Source of the DNA: Candidatus Mnemosynella biddleae
GTDB lineage: Archaea; Halobacteriota; Archaeoglobi; Mnemosynellales; Mnemosynellaceae
Length of the DNA stretch: 64,000 nucleotides
Reading direction: 5' to 3'
Assembly (NCBI GenBank): GCA_002011165.2
Contig: MTMI02000009.1
Span: 171,753 to 235,752, forward strand
How positions within the stretch are numbered: the stretch's first letter is position 1; every line of letters begins with the position of its first letter. The position numbers were made by a program, and so were the translations under genes. Shown here piece by piece: positions 1 through 8,471 of this stretch. The notes under the pieces were generated by a model. The model was not told the origin of the DNA and did not search any database. It saw only the letters and a program-made list of their open reading frames with translations.

Positions 1-1515
1 CTAAGGGAAGGGAGAAGGGAGTCTCTTATCTGTCAGATGAACCATAGGATAATATGTGGGAAGGGTTCCGCAATCTATGTCATTGGGGTATCAGATAGAG
101 GAGATCTGAAGGGAATCTCCGAAGAGGCATTCGAGAGAACGCTTTCTGTTTTGAGATCTCTTGCTTCTGAATTAGATGCGGAGATATCAGAGGTGGAAAA
201 GTATAAAGTAGAAGAAGGTTACATTGGCACCGTCACGATAAAGCAGAAGGAAAGTAAAAAAGATCACATAATAATATGCACTGCTGGACATGTGGATCAT
301 GGGAAGAGTACTTTAATAGCCTCTTTGATGACTGGAAAAGAAGATGACGGCGCAGGAAGAATGAGAGTTTATCTGGATACCCTCCCCCATGAAATAGAGA
401 GAGGACTCTCTGCAGAACTCTCTTACGGAATTCTAGGATTCGGAAATGAAGGGATTATCAGACTCAGAAATCCACTAAATAAAGATGAAAGAGCTGAAGT
501 TGTGAAGAGAGCTGAAAAGGTGATATCATTCGTTGATACTGTCGGTCACGAACCGTGGTTAAGAACAACAATAAGAGGAATAGTGGGACAGAAAATTGAC
601 TACGGTCTTCTTGTAGTTTCTGCGGATCAGGGAGTCACACATATCACAAAGGAACATCTTGGAATAATGTTTGCTGTGGATCTTCCCGTTATCATAGCTA
701 TAACTAAGATTGACAGAGTCTCTCTTGAGAAAGTTGAAGAAGTCGAAAATGAGATCCAAAAAATTCTGAAGAGGGTAGGAAAAATTCCGATGAGGGTCAG
801 AAATGAGGAGGATGCAAAAAGATGTGCTGAAATGCTTCTCTCTGATCCGATAATTCCGATAATCAGAACCTCTGCAGTTACGAGGGAGGGAATTGACCTT
901 TTAGAGACTCTTCTTGGAAATCTGATAAAGAGGAACGTGAAATTTAAAGAGTCCTTCAGGATGTACATAGATAAAGTTTACAACATTTCTGGTGTTGGAG
1001 TTGTTGTAAGTGGAACGATTTCCCAAGGACGTGTAAGAGTCGGAGATGTTCTTGAACTTGGTCCGATGGATGATGGAAGTTTCAAAAAAGTGCGAGTGAA
1101 CTCAATTGAGATTCACCATTATAACGTGAGTGAGGCTAAAGCGGGTGACATAGTAGGAATCTCCCTCCGAGGTGTGGAAAAAGATCAGATTAGAAGAGGT
1201 ATGGTTCTCGTAGAGAGAGGTATCGCAGTCAGAGAGTTTCTTGCTGAGGTTATGATTCTAAATCATCCCACATGTATCATGAGAGGTTACGAACCAGTTG
1301 TTCACATGGATACAATCTCAGAGACTGTGATATTCGAGGAGATGGACAGAGAGTATCTCAAAGCAGGGGAGAGAGCAATAGTAAAGCTAAGATTTAAATT
1401 TCACCCGCAATATATTTATGAAGGGCAGAAGTTCATATTCAGAGAAGGTAAAACCAAGGGAATTGGAAGAGTAGTTGCCGTCGTAGCTCAGCCCGGAAGA
1501 GCGGGTGACTCGTAA
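1..1515 (+). CDS. GTPBP1-like translational GTPase, 5' partial
   Basis: A GTPase of the EF-Tu/EF-1alpha superfamily, closest to the archaeal GTPBP1/2 group. Seen: a P-loop AGHVDHGKST at about 283-310, a G3 motif DTVGHE, and a TKID in the G4 position, followed by beta-barrel domains. An ATG lies at 37, but the frame is open to base 1. The residues before that ATG, and those just after it leading into AIYVIGV, look like the N-terminal region of GTPBP1 proteins, so the true start is probably left of the window. The last 13 codons read through the 5' half of tRNA-Thr and stop inside it. The tail is short and the rest of the protein looks full length. Cellular role in archaea is not established; translation or RNA quality control is an inference. 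Confidence 0.88.
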   Translation, partial: LREGRRESLICQMNHRIICGKGSAIYVIGVSDRGDLKGISEEAFERTLSVLRSLASELDAEISEVEKYKVEEGYIGTVTIKQKESKKDHIIICTAGHVDHGKSTLIASLMTGKEDDGAGRMRVYLDTLPHEIERGLSAELSYGILGFGNEGIIRLRNPLNKDERAEVVKRAEKVISFVDTVGHEPWLRTTIRGIVGQKIDYGLLVVSADQGVTHITKEHLGIMFAVDLPVIIAITKIDRVSLEKVEEVENEIQKILKRVGKIPMRVRNEEDAKRCAEMLLSDPIIPIIRTSAVTREGIDLLETLLGNLIKRNVKFKESFRMYIDKVYNISGVGVVVSGTISQGRVRVGDVLELGPMDDGSFKKVRVNSIEIHHYNVSEAKAGDIVGISLRGVEKDQIRRGMVLVERGIAVREFLAEVMILNHPTCIMRGYEPVVHMDTISETVIFEEMDREYLKAGERAIVKLRFKFHPQYIYEGQKFIFREGKTKGIGRVVAVVAQPGRAGDS

Positions 1516-1550
1516 TCACCAGGTCGAGGGTTCAAATCCCTCCGACGGCT
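1477..1550 (+). tRNA. tRNA-Thr (CGT)
   Basis: The sequence folds as a complete cloverleaf with acceptor arms GCCGTCG and CGACGGC, D-stem GCTC/GAGC, anticodon stem GGTGA/TCACC around the loop CTCGTAA, and T-loop TTCAAAT closed by GAGGG/CCCTC. The anticodon CGT reads ACG threonine codons. The gene has no encoded CCA. Its 5' half lies inside the 3' end of the preceding GTPase gene on the same strand. Confidence 0.95.
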
Positions 1551-1998
1551 TCCCTTCTTTCCTAATAAATTGTCTCCACTCATTTTTTATTGCTTGTCTT
1601 CCACAACTACATCAAAATCTGTCATAAAGCACTGTAAGATTGAATTTTGTTGTATATCCCCGAATAACTTCGTTCTTTTTGCACGCATTCAATCAGTTTG
1701 CTTTGTATCGTATAGGTTCTTTTCCATTCGGTGTCCCTCGTCTTTTTGTAGCATCTCAGCACCCTCTCAGGAGATTTTTCGTGTTTATCTCAGTTTTACT
1801 CTCTCTAATTTCTTCAAGTAGCCTATTATCACCTTCCTAACCACTTCACTATGCTATACTTCTTCATCTTTCTGTGATATCAAGAGTTAGGTTTTACCGA
1901 GTTTATATCCAGAATCCTCGTGTATTCTGTGTAAACGACTCAGAAACTTTGAACCAGAAAATATAAACGAGAAAACATTCTTAAACATACAAAAGCTA
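1551..1998 (+). other. intergenic stretch without a recognisable gene
   Basis: About 450 bases between tRNA-Thr and an AT-rich membrane-protein gene. Short open frames exist on the plus strand but lack ribosome-binding sites and look random (rich in Ser, Phe, Leu). Reading the minus strand gives fragments broken by several stops, so a heavily decayed gene is possible but cannot be named. The last 60 bases are AT-rich and may hold the promoter of the next gene. Confidence 0.4.
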
Positions 1999-2661
1999 TT
2001 GAATGAGGTGATGCCGTTGCTATTGGAATCCTTGGTTTTACCAGTACTTGGAGGGATTTTAGGAGTTATAGGTGCAGTAGGTTATGCATTACGACCATCG
2101 AACTCTACAATTCCTCAGACCTCGGCAATGCTAAAATACCTTCCCATGTTTTACATTCTGCTTAACATTTTTATGCTTTTGCACTTACCTTTTAGATATA
2201 CCCTAAATACCTATTTTGGATTGATTGAGACTGTTATTGCGTTATTATTAATCGCAATTTGTTTAAGTGTGATTGCAAGTTTGAGGAGATTTTTTGAATT
2301 TGACTTGAGTAAAGTTAAGGATATCTTGATTTATGGAAGCATTGTCTGGCTAATGGGAAAAGAAACACATGCTTGGGGATTACACACTCTTGCAGAAATG
2401 GTGATTTTTTCACTTTCATCTCTTGTAGCGATATTTTCATTATATTTGTTTTATCAAATTAGAAAGACTGGAGTGTTTTTCATCGAAAAAGACGAATTAA
2501 TTCATCTTCTTTTTCCCATAGCGTTCTTTTTTGGATTAGGTATACTCGGTGAAGGAATAGAAATAATAGAAATGAAGGAGGCATTCTTTGCTGTAGTGGC
2601 TGTCTTGATTGCCTATGTATTCTGGATTATTTATAGGATTACCAAACCACTGTTAGAGTAG
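1999..2661 (+). CDS. multi-pass membrane protein of unknown function
   Basis: A 220-residue hydrophobic protein with about six predicted membrane helices and only short loops. I do not recognise a family. The middle carries a charged loop and a conserved-looking WLMGKETHAWGLHTL stretch. Its bases differ from the neighbours: more A/T at third positions, more TTA/ATT codons, and fewer of the GAGAG-type runs common elsewhere, which suggests recent acquisition. The start is uncertain: TTG at 1999 or ATG at 2011. A GAGGTG immediately before the ATG is too close to act on it normally. It stands alone, with spacers on both sides. Confidence 0.6.
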   Translation: MNEVMPLLLESLVLPVLGGILGVIGAVGYALRPSNSTIPQTSAMLKYLPMFYILLNIFMLLHLPFRYTLNTYFGLIETVIALLLIAICLSVIASLRRFFEFDLSKVKDILIYGSIVWLMGKETHAWGLHTLAEMVIFSLSSLVAIFSLYLFYQIRKTGVFFIEKDELIHLLFPIAFFFGLGILGEGIEIIEMKEAFFAVVAVLIAYVFWIIYRITKPLLE

Positions 2662-2792
2662 TATTCAGAGTCTACCCCTCTCAGCATCAAGACCTAAAAT
2701 CACTTTGTTATGTGATAGTGTGCAAGCAATATCTAGTGTTTACTGCAGTCGTTCAATTTTTATGCCTCGAACTCTGAGTTTAAGAGAAGAAT

Positions 2793-4439
2793 ATGAAATA
2801 CCACGACCTCTGGAACGAACGGAGGAGAGAGATAAAGAAGAGAGTAGAAGTTCTCATCATTGACGGATACGTGGATGAGCCGAGTCTTCTTGGAGTTCCT
2901 CCGTACATCTCTCCTGAACCAAGACTTCTCGCTGGAGTGGCTGAAGAGCTTGAGCTTGAATGGGAATACATGACGATTGACGAAGTTCGGAGATTTGGGT
3001 TGCCGGAAGTAGAGATCATTCTCGTTCATGGCGGAGTTAGCGTTCCGGGAAGATATCTCATTGCGACTCCGATGAGTAAGAGAGAAGCTGAAGAAATTGC
3101 GAGAAAGAGCGATGGAGAGACTTTTCTTGGAGGTCCACTGGCAAGATACTCAAAAGTCGAAGGATATGATCACTACTCGAAGAAGGATCTCTGCGCCTAT
3201 TTCTACGAAGCGATGAGAGGAGAGGCAGAAGATCGATGGATGAAAAGTGAGGAGGGAGAAAGATGGTTAAAAAAGGGGGCTAAGGTTGTTCAAAGGCACC
3301 CTTTCTTTCCGGAACCTCTCATCGCGGAAATAAGCCTTTACAGAGGATGCGTAAGGTATTTCACCGGAGGTTGTTCATTCTGCATCGAACCCCTTTATGG
3401 AAGACCGGAATTCAGAGAGCAGAAAGATGTGATAGAAGAGATTGGAATCCTCTACGATTTCGGGGTTAGAAACTTCAGAATAGGAGGTCAATCCTGTACA
3501 ATAAGCTACAAAGCAAGAGGTATTGGGAAAAAGGAGATTCCAGAACCTCAAGTCAGAGAAATTGAGAGACTTTTCGATGGAATCTGGAAAAGATGTCCAA
3601 AAATCAGAGTTTTGCATCTCGATAATGCAAATCCAGCAGTTATAGCGAATTATCCCGAAGAATCAAAGGAGATTTTACGTATTCTCGTAAAATTCACAAC
3701 TCCAGGAAATGTCCTCGCTCTTGGAATGGAATCTGCGGACCCAAAAGTCATAGAAGAAAATGATCTGAATGCAACTCCAGAGGAGGTTGAAAAAGCAATA
3801 GAAATAATTAATGAGGTGGGAAGAGAGAGAGGAGAGAACGGAATGCCAAAGTTACTCCCAGGATTGAATTTTCTCGCTGGATTGAGAGGAGAGACTCGAA
3901 GAACATATAAAATAAATTTGGAATTCCTTAGGAAAATAAAACAAAAAAGATTGTGGCTCAGAAGAATAAACATAAGACAAGTTCTTCCGCTTAGAGGAGA
4001 TTTCAGAGTGAGACACAGAGAAGAATTTCTAAAATTTAAAAGAGCTGTGAGAGAGGGGATAGATCAGCCGATGCTGAGGGAGATTCTCCCGAAGGGAACG
4101 GTTATGAAAGATGTTTACATGGAGAAAAGAGAGGGCGATATCACGTTTGGGAGGCAGATTGGAACATATCCACTCCTCGTGGGAGTTCCCTATCCGCTGG
4201 AGCTCGGAAAATTTTACGATGTTAAGATCGTGGATTACGGTTACAGAAGCGTCACTGGAGTTAGATATCCTGTGAAAATTAGAGAGACTAATTTAAAAGA
4301 GTTGAGAGTTCTTCCAGAGATCGGAGATAAGAGAGCGAGTAAGATTCTGATGAAAAGACCGGGAAACAAAGAAGAACTTAATGAGATTCTCGGGGAAGAA
4401 ATTGCCGAGAGGGTTCTCGAATATCTGAGTTTTGATTAA
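2793..4439 (+). CDS. radical SAM protein with C-terminal helix-hairpin-helix (COG1031 type)
   Basis: A 548-residue archaeal radical SAM enzyme. The iron-sulfur ligands lie around residues 187-198 as C-x7-C-x2-C (RGCVRYFTGGCSFC), a wider spacing than the usual C-x3-C-x2-C. A glycine-rich strand (RIGGQSC) follows, and the C-terminal 60 residues contain a helix-hairpin-helix-like segment (LPEIGDKRASKILM). This architecture matches COG1031, whose reaction is unknown; the HhH region suggests nucleic-acid contact. It appears to be monocistronic, and a decayed regulator gene follows convergently. Confidence 0.85.
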   Translation: MKYHDLWNERRREIKKRVEVLIIDGYVDEPSLLGVPPYISPEPRLLAGVAEELELEWEYMTIDEVRRFGLPEVEIILVHGGVSVPGRYLIATPMSKREAEEIARKSDGETFLGGPLARYSKVEGYDHYSKKDLCAYFYEAMRGEAEDRWMKSEEGERWLKKGAKVVQRHPFFPEPLIAEISLYRGCVRYFTGGCSFCIEPLYGRPEFREQKDVIEEIGILYDFGVRNFRIGGQSCTISYKARGIGKKEIPEPQVREIERLFDGIWKRCPKIRVLHLDNANPAVIANYPEESKEILRILVKFTTPGNVLALGMESADPKVIEENDLNATPEEVEKAIEIINEVGRERGENGMPKLLPGLNFLAGLRGETRRTYKINLEFLRKIKQKRLWLRRINIRQVLPLRGDFRVRHREEFLKFKRAVREGIDQPMLREILPKGTVMKDVYMEKREGDITFGRQIGTYPLLVGVPYPLELGKFYDVKIVDYGYRSVTGVRYPVKIRETNLKELRVLPEIGDKRASKILMKRPGNKEELNEILGEEIAERVLEYLSFD

Positions 4440-4687
4440 ACTGGTTCAACACTTCTTTCAGCATCTCCAAATATTTTCCGGTTTCCTCAATCCCTTTATC
4501 AGTTATCTCAACAATCGTCTCGGTCTATCTGCAATGATTTTTTTATCTTTACATAATTAGCTTTTTCCAGAGTTTTCAAATAAGAGTCGAGATTTCCTAG
4601 GGCCACTTCAGGAGTAAACCAGAGCACGATGCTCAATCTAATCGAATTCCCGAGCACGTAATTCTTCGTCAGCTCTTTCAGTTCCAT
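4437..4687 (-). pseudogene. frameshifted winged-helix transcriptional regulator
   Basis: Reading leftward from an ATG at 4687 gives a typical MarR/PadR-like wing region (GNLDSYLKTLEKANYVKIKK) and then a premature TGA near 4508. The expected continuation (TIVEITDKGIEETGKYLEML) is present in another frame, beginning near 4525 and ending by the stop of the upstream radical SAM gene. Joining the two frames yields a roughly 80-residue winged-helix protein of normal length and layout. One small indel therefore breaks the gene. A sequencing error is the alternative. Family assignment is by motif only. Confidence 0.7.
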
Positions 4688-4758
4688 CAGATCGTCCTAT
4701 TTTACATTTATACACTGAGGAAACTCTAAAATTCAGAAAAGTTTCAAAAAATATTGTG

Positions 4759-5763
4759 ATGAGAGTTGAGAATCTTTACCAAAAAGAGGAGAAAGGAATC
4801 AGATGTCTCGTATGTGAAAGAAGATGTCTTATTGAAGAAGGAAAAAGAGGTATTTGCAAAAACTATGCGAGCATATCCAAAAAACTTGTGCATCTTGGTT
4901 ATGGAAAGCTGAGTGCGGTGGAAAGTAGACCAATTGAGATAAAGCCTTTCTTTCACTATCATCCCAATACTTCCGCTCTAACCTTCTCGGGATTTGGTTG
5001 CAATTTCTACTGTCCATGGTGCCAGAACTACCACATCAGCTTCTCGGAACTTCCAGAAAGGTCGAAAACGATCCTTCCAGAAGAGCTCATAGCTCTTGCA
5101 TTGAAAGAGGGTGATGATGGCCTTTGTGCAAGTTTCAACGAACCCACAACTCTTTACACGTATCTTCTCGATGTCTTTGAAACTGGAAAGAGATATGGAC
5201 TCTACAACTGTCTTGTGACAAATGGATATTTCACGAAGAGAGCCCTAAGAAATCTCATTGAAAATGGTGCATCTGGTTTCAGCATAGACATTAAAGGATG
5301 TCCAAACATGAGAGTTCTTGGAAGTATAGAGCATAGAAAGATTTTTGAAAATGCAAAGGAGGTTCTGAACCTAGGTGTCCATGTTGAAATCGTTTACCTT
5401 GTTGTCACTGGTGCAAATGACTTCGAAGAGTGCTATAGATGGATTTTCAAGATGCATTCTGAATTTCTCGGTGAGAATGTTCCACTTCATATAAATCGTT
5501 ACTATCCAAAAAATTACTGGAAAAAGCCCGCAACTCAGATTGAAAAGCTTTTAACTCTCAAGGAGATTGCTCAGAAAGAGTACAACGTCAATTATGTCTA
5601 TATCGGAAATACGGGTTTAGCGGAGCACGAGAGCACATTTTGTCCGAGATGTAACAAGAGAGTTATTACCCGTTTCTCTCACGGAGTTGTGGAGTGGAAG
5701 TTGAGTAAAGATTACAAATGTCCGAGATGCGGAGAAAAAATTCCAATTTATGGAAAAAAATAA
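4759..5763 (+). CDS. amrS: AmmeMemoRadiSam system radical SAM enzyme
   Basis: A radical SAM protein of the PflA-like AmrS group (COG1180). Seen: an N-terminal cysteine cluster (CLVCERRC), the SAM iron-sulfur motif C-x3-C-x2-C within GFGCNFYCPWCQN, and a C-terminal zinc ribbon made of two CPRC pairs. This group is encoded with AMMECR1 and Memo proteins in many prokaryotes, and an AMMECR1 gene lies about 2.7 kb downstream; no Memo protein is seen here. The substrate is unknown. The start is GTG at 4756 or ATG at 4759; the ATG is preferred. The 3' end overlaps a decayed gene on the other strand. Confidence 0.87.
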   Translation: MRVENLYQKEEKGIRCLVCERRCLIEEGKRGICKNYASISKKLVHLGYGKLSAVESRPIEIKPFFHYHPNTSALTFSGFGCNFYCPWCQNYHISFSELPERSKTILPEELIALALKEGDDGLCASFNEPTTLYTYLLDVFETGKRYGLYNCLVTNGYFTKRALRNLIENGASGFSIDIKGCPNMRVLGSIEHRKIFENAKEVLNLGVHVEIVYLVVTGANDFEECYRWIFKMHSEFLGENVPLHINRYYPKNYWKKPATQIEKLLTLKEIAQKEYNVNYVYIGNTGLAEHESTFCPRCNKRVITRFSHGVVEWKLSKDYKCPRCGEKIPIYGKK

Positions 5764-6107
5764 AATGATTTAACACTCTCACTCAGCGGATATTCTGAGT
5801 TCATGCTCGAGAACAGTATAACGAGAAGTAACCATACCAAAGTTACAACTACGCTCATTGCACCTCCAACTACCATCATTTCATGAAGCATCACTGGAAT
5901 GTCCGCCGGATTCTGCATCGCTGTTAAAAAAGGAGGCTAAGGGGCAACTTCTCCATGTCAAATGTGCTCTATTGCGAGGAGCAAAACTCCGCCCCAGAGC
6001 ATTCTATTCAACCAATGAAGTTTCCAAACTCTCGCTTTTTCTCCCATTGCTTTCTCTAAAGCTCTTATAACTATTGCTTCTTCTGCTGGAACGAGGAAAC
6101 ATGCCAT
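5748..6107 (-). pseudogene. small membrane protein gene interrupted by in-frame TGA and TAG
   Basis: A strong ribosome-binding site (GAGGAGGTGTGAG) precedes an ATG at 6107. The frame then stays open for 119 codons except for TGA at codon 50 (5960-5958) and TAG at codon 57 (5939-5937). Both occur where I expect tryptophan or another aromatic residue in a conserved archaeal small membrane protein (segment before TGA: LWGGVLLLAIEHI; between: HGEVAP; after: PPFLTAMQNPADIP). Each TGA or TAG is one base from TGG. The last third contains a hydrophobic helix. No indel is needed, so two point mutations or recoding explain the stops. The family match is from memory. It runs 16 bases into the end of amrS. 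Confidence 0.65.
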
Positions 6108-6191
6108 AAACTCACACCTCCTCAAGTTTTTCCTTTTTAACTTTTTGTTTGGGTTCTGAAGAATTAAAACGAGCTCTCAGACGAGAATTTT

Positions 6192-6719
6192 CTATTTTTT
6201 ATTACTAAAAGTGAGAAGAATTTGACGCTTAAGATTTTCGAAGCTTTCTGTGGTGTACATCTTCTTATAATCTCTCAGAACTTCTTTATCAATCCTGAAA
6301 CCAAGACTTTTCAGATAACTGCAGAACTGCGTGACATTTGATGGTTTTCTTGAGAGATGACTCCTATCAAAATCCAAAAAATAAACTTTATCAGAAACAA
6401 CGATATGTCTCTCTGGGTGATTCATCTCTTCCTTCTGAACCCCAAGTTTGTCAAGAATAAAACAAATATCCAGAGATCTAGAAATTGTCCCTAGATCCAG
6501 TGACTCGCTGATACTCGAACCCCTTATCCGTTCCATAACAATTTTCAGATCAGTGAAGTCTGCGGAATAAATTCGAGGAACGAAACCGAAAGGCTGGAGT
6601 AAATTGAGAAAATAGACCTCTTTCTTAAAGTTGTAGAAGAACTCTGGATAAAATATTTTAATTGCATACTTCTCCGTTAGATAAACTTTCGAGTGTCTTC
6701 CTCGTTTTACCTCGCTCAC
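6192..6719 (-). CDS. predicted archaeal Ser/Thr protein kinase (RIO-like, COG2112)
   Basis: A 175-residue compact kinase-like protein. Seen: a Lys in YAIKIF consistent with the ATP-binding lysine, a hinge-like IVMERIRG, and a metal-binding VYFLDFDRS in place of the DFG segment. A canonical HRD catalytic loop is reduced to HPERHIVV. This pattern fits the small archaeal COG2112 proteins; substrates are unknown. The GTG start at 6719 is supported by GAGGTGATG just upstream. It is divergent from the MFS transporter gene, with an AT-rich promoter region between. Confidence 0.75.
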   Translation of the reverse strand: MSEVKRGRHSKVYLTEKYAIKIFYPEFFYNFKKEVYFLNLLQPFGFVPRIYSADFTDLKIVMERIRGSSISESLDLGTISRSLDICFILDKLGVQKEEMNHPERHIVVSDKVYFLDFDRSHLSRKPSNVTQFCSYLKSLGFRIDKEVLRDYKKMYTTESFENLKRQILLTFSNKK

Positions 6720-6788
6720 TCCATCACCTCAGAAGGTTTTTGTGGAGATAAGATTTAAATCGAGTCTCTCGAAAACCTAAGGAAATAT

Positions 6789-8132
6789 ATGAAACGTTCA
6801 GCACTCATTGTTACAACGATTTCTTCCTTCTTAATCCCTTTCGCAGCATCTTCCGTTAACATAGCTCTTCCAACTATAGGGAAAGATTTTTCGATGGATG
6901 CAATAACGATGAATTGGGTTGCAACAGCATTCCTTCTCAGTACTGCAGTCTTTCTTGTTCCTATTGGAAGACTCGCGGACATAAAGGGTAGGAAGAGAAT
7001 TTTCCTCTTTGGAATTTCAATTTTCACGTTAGCCTCGCTTTTCTGTGGAATTTCAACATCAACGAAAATGCTTATAGCCTCAAGAGTCTTTCAGGGACTC
7101 GGGGCTTCGATGATCTTCTCAACTTCAGTTGCCATTCTAACCTCCGTTTATCCAATAAGTGAAAGAGGAAAAGTTCTCGGAATTAACGTTGCATCTGTTT
7201 ATACGGGATTAAGCATGGGTCCGTTTTTCGGAGGTTTTCTGACTCAGAGCTTCAGCTGGAGAAGTGTCTTTCTTGTGATGGTTCCCCTGGGTATTTTTGT
7301 AATTATTCTCAGTCTCTGGAAGCTCAAAGGAGAATGGGCTGACGCGAAAGGAGAAAGATTCGACTTTTCAGGATCAATTCTTTATGGTTTAGCCCTCGTT
7401 ATCCTCCTCCTTGGGATATCAGAGATTTCAAAACCTCTGATTTTAATTGGCTCTTTTTTGCTCGTTATCTTCATAGTCTATGAAGGTAAAACTAGATCTC
7501 CAGTATTACATGTGGAACTCTTCAAAAGAAACATTACCTTTACTTTCTCAAATCTCGCAGCACTACTCCATTACTCCGCAACCTTTGGCATAACTTTTCT
7601 TCTGAGTCTCTATCTCCAATACATAAAGGCATTGACTCCTCAAGAGGCGGGAATTATTCTTGTTTCTCAACCTGCAGTTCAAGCTCTACTCTCACCTCTC
7701 GCTGGATGGCTCTCGGATAGAGTCGAGCCAAGGGTTGTTGCCTCTTCAGGAATGGGTATCACTGCCCTCGGGCTTTTTATATTTTCATCCCTCCGCGAAA
7801 ACACTCCTCTCGGTTTCATCATTGGCAATCTCGTGCTCCTCGGCACTGGATTTGCCCTTTTCAGCTCTCCAAATACAAACGCAATAATGAGTTCGGTGGA
7901 AAGAAGATACTATGGTACAGCCTCTGCAATGCTGGCAACTATGAGAGTTATAGGCCAAACCCTCAGTATGGCGATAATCATGATAATTTTCGCAGTTTAT
8001 ATGGGCAAGGTGGAGATAGCTCCTCAAATCCATGAGATTTTCATAAAAAGCTTGAGAGTGTGTTTTACAATCTTTTCACTTATTTGTTTAATTGGAATCT
8101 TCGCATCCATAGCGAGAGGAAAAATAAGATAG
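6789..8132 (+). CDS. MFS drug/solute antiporter, DHA2-like
   Basis: A 447-residue major facilitator with 12-14 hydrophobic helices. The loop 2-3 signature GRLADIKGRKR and an antiporter-type glycine-rich helix (GLSMGPFFGGFL) support the drug:H+ antiporter family. The substrate cannot be read from sequence. The protein ends 4 bases from the mature 3' end of RNase P RNA, which runs toward it. A TATA-like ATTTAAAT sits about 35 bases before the ATG. Confidence 0.85.
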   Translation: MKRSALIVTTISSFLIPFAASSVNIALPTIGKDFSMDAITMNWVATAFLLSTAVFLVPIGRLADIKGRKRIFLFGISIFTLASLFCGISTSTKMLIASRVFQGLGASMIFSTSVAILTSVYPISERGKVLGINVASVYTGLSMGPFFGGFLTQSFSWRSVFLVMVPLGIFVIILSLWKLKGEWADAKGERFDFSGSILYGLALVILLLGISEISKPLILIGSFLLVIFIVYEGKTRSPVLHVELFKRNITFTFSNLAALLHYSATFGITFLLSLYLQYIKALTPQEAGIILVSQPAVQALLSPLAGWLSDRVEPRVVASSGMGITALGLFIFSSLRENTPLGFIIGNLVLLGTGFALFSSPNTNAIMSSVERRYYGTASAMLATMRVIGQTLSMAIIMIIFAVYMGKVEIAPQIHEIFIKSLRVCFTIFSLICLIGIFASIARGKIR

Positions 8133-8136
8133 CGAA

Positions 8137-8433
8137 GGTGGTGAGTGAGGGGAGTAAGTCCCCTTTTGTTCCGGCGGCATTCGTCTAAGCGCCCACCCGG
8201 GGAGCTTAAGCTCCCCTGTTCGGCTTGCACCGGCGAGGTTCCGCCCGTTTCATCGGTTCGCAGGAGACCTCAGCGCCCGCAATGCGGTGCGCATCCTTGC
8301 ATTATCCTGCGTCCGTATCGTTTCTGTGCGGAGACCAAGGCTCTCGCCCTGCACCCTTGCGGGTGCTCGCCTCTAACGGTGGGGGAACTTTCCTCAGCAT
8401 TACGCCGAGAGCCGCCCTCCCTCTCTCACCACC
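8137..8433 (-). ncRNA. rnpB: RNase P RNA
   Basis: A GC-rich block of about 300 bases in an AT-rich genome. Read on the minus strand it begins GGTGGTGAG and ends CTCACCACC, forming the closing helix P1. It carries the conserved GCTGAGGAAAGTTCC near the 5' end (family consensus GAGGAAAGTCC), GCCGGTGCAAGCCGAA in the middle, and GACGAATGCCGCCGGAAC near the 3' end (the CR-IV/CR-V region). These are the universal RNase P RNA core elements. It encodes the catalytic RNA that matures tRNA 5' ends. The boundaries are set from P1 pairing and may be off by a few bases. Open frames crossing it are spurious. Confidence 0.9.
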
Positions 8434-8471
8434 AGATGATTTATGAGGAGGGATGCATTAAAAATCTAATC

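Noticed and set aside
1570..1840. Plus-strand frames between tRNA-Thr and the membrane protein
   Set aside because: They overlap each other in different frames and lack any start signal or domain.
5937..5960. Selenocysteine at TGA or pyrrolysine at TAG
   Set aside because: Both stops fall at likely tryptophan/aromatic positions in the family as I recall it, so point mutation or general read-through is simpler.
8145..8471. Long N-terminal extension of AMMECR1
   Set aside because: The frame crosses RNase P RNA, and family N-termini match the start at 8472.
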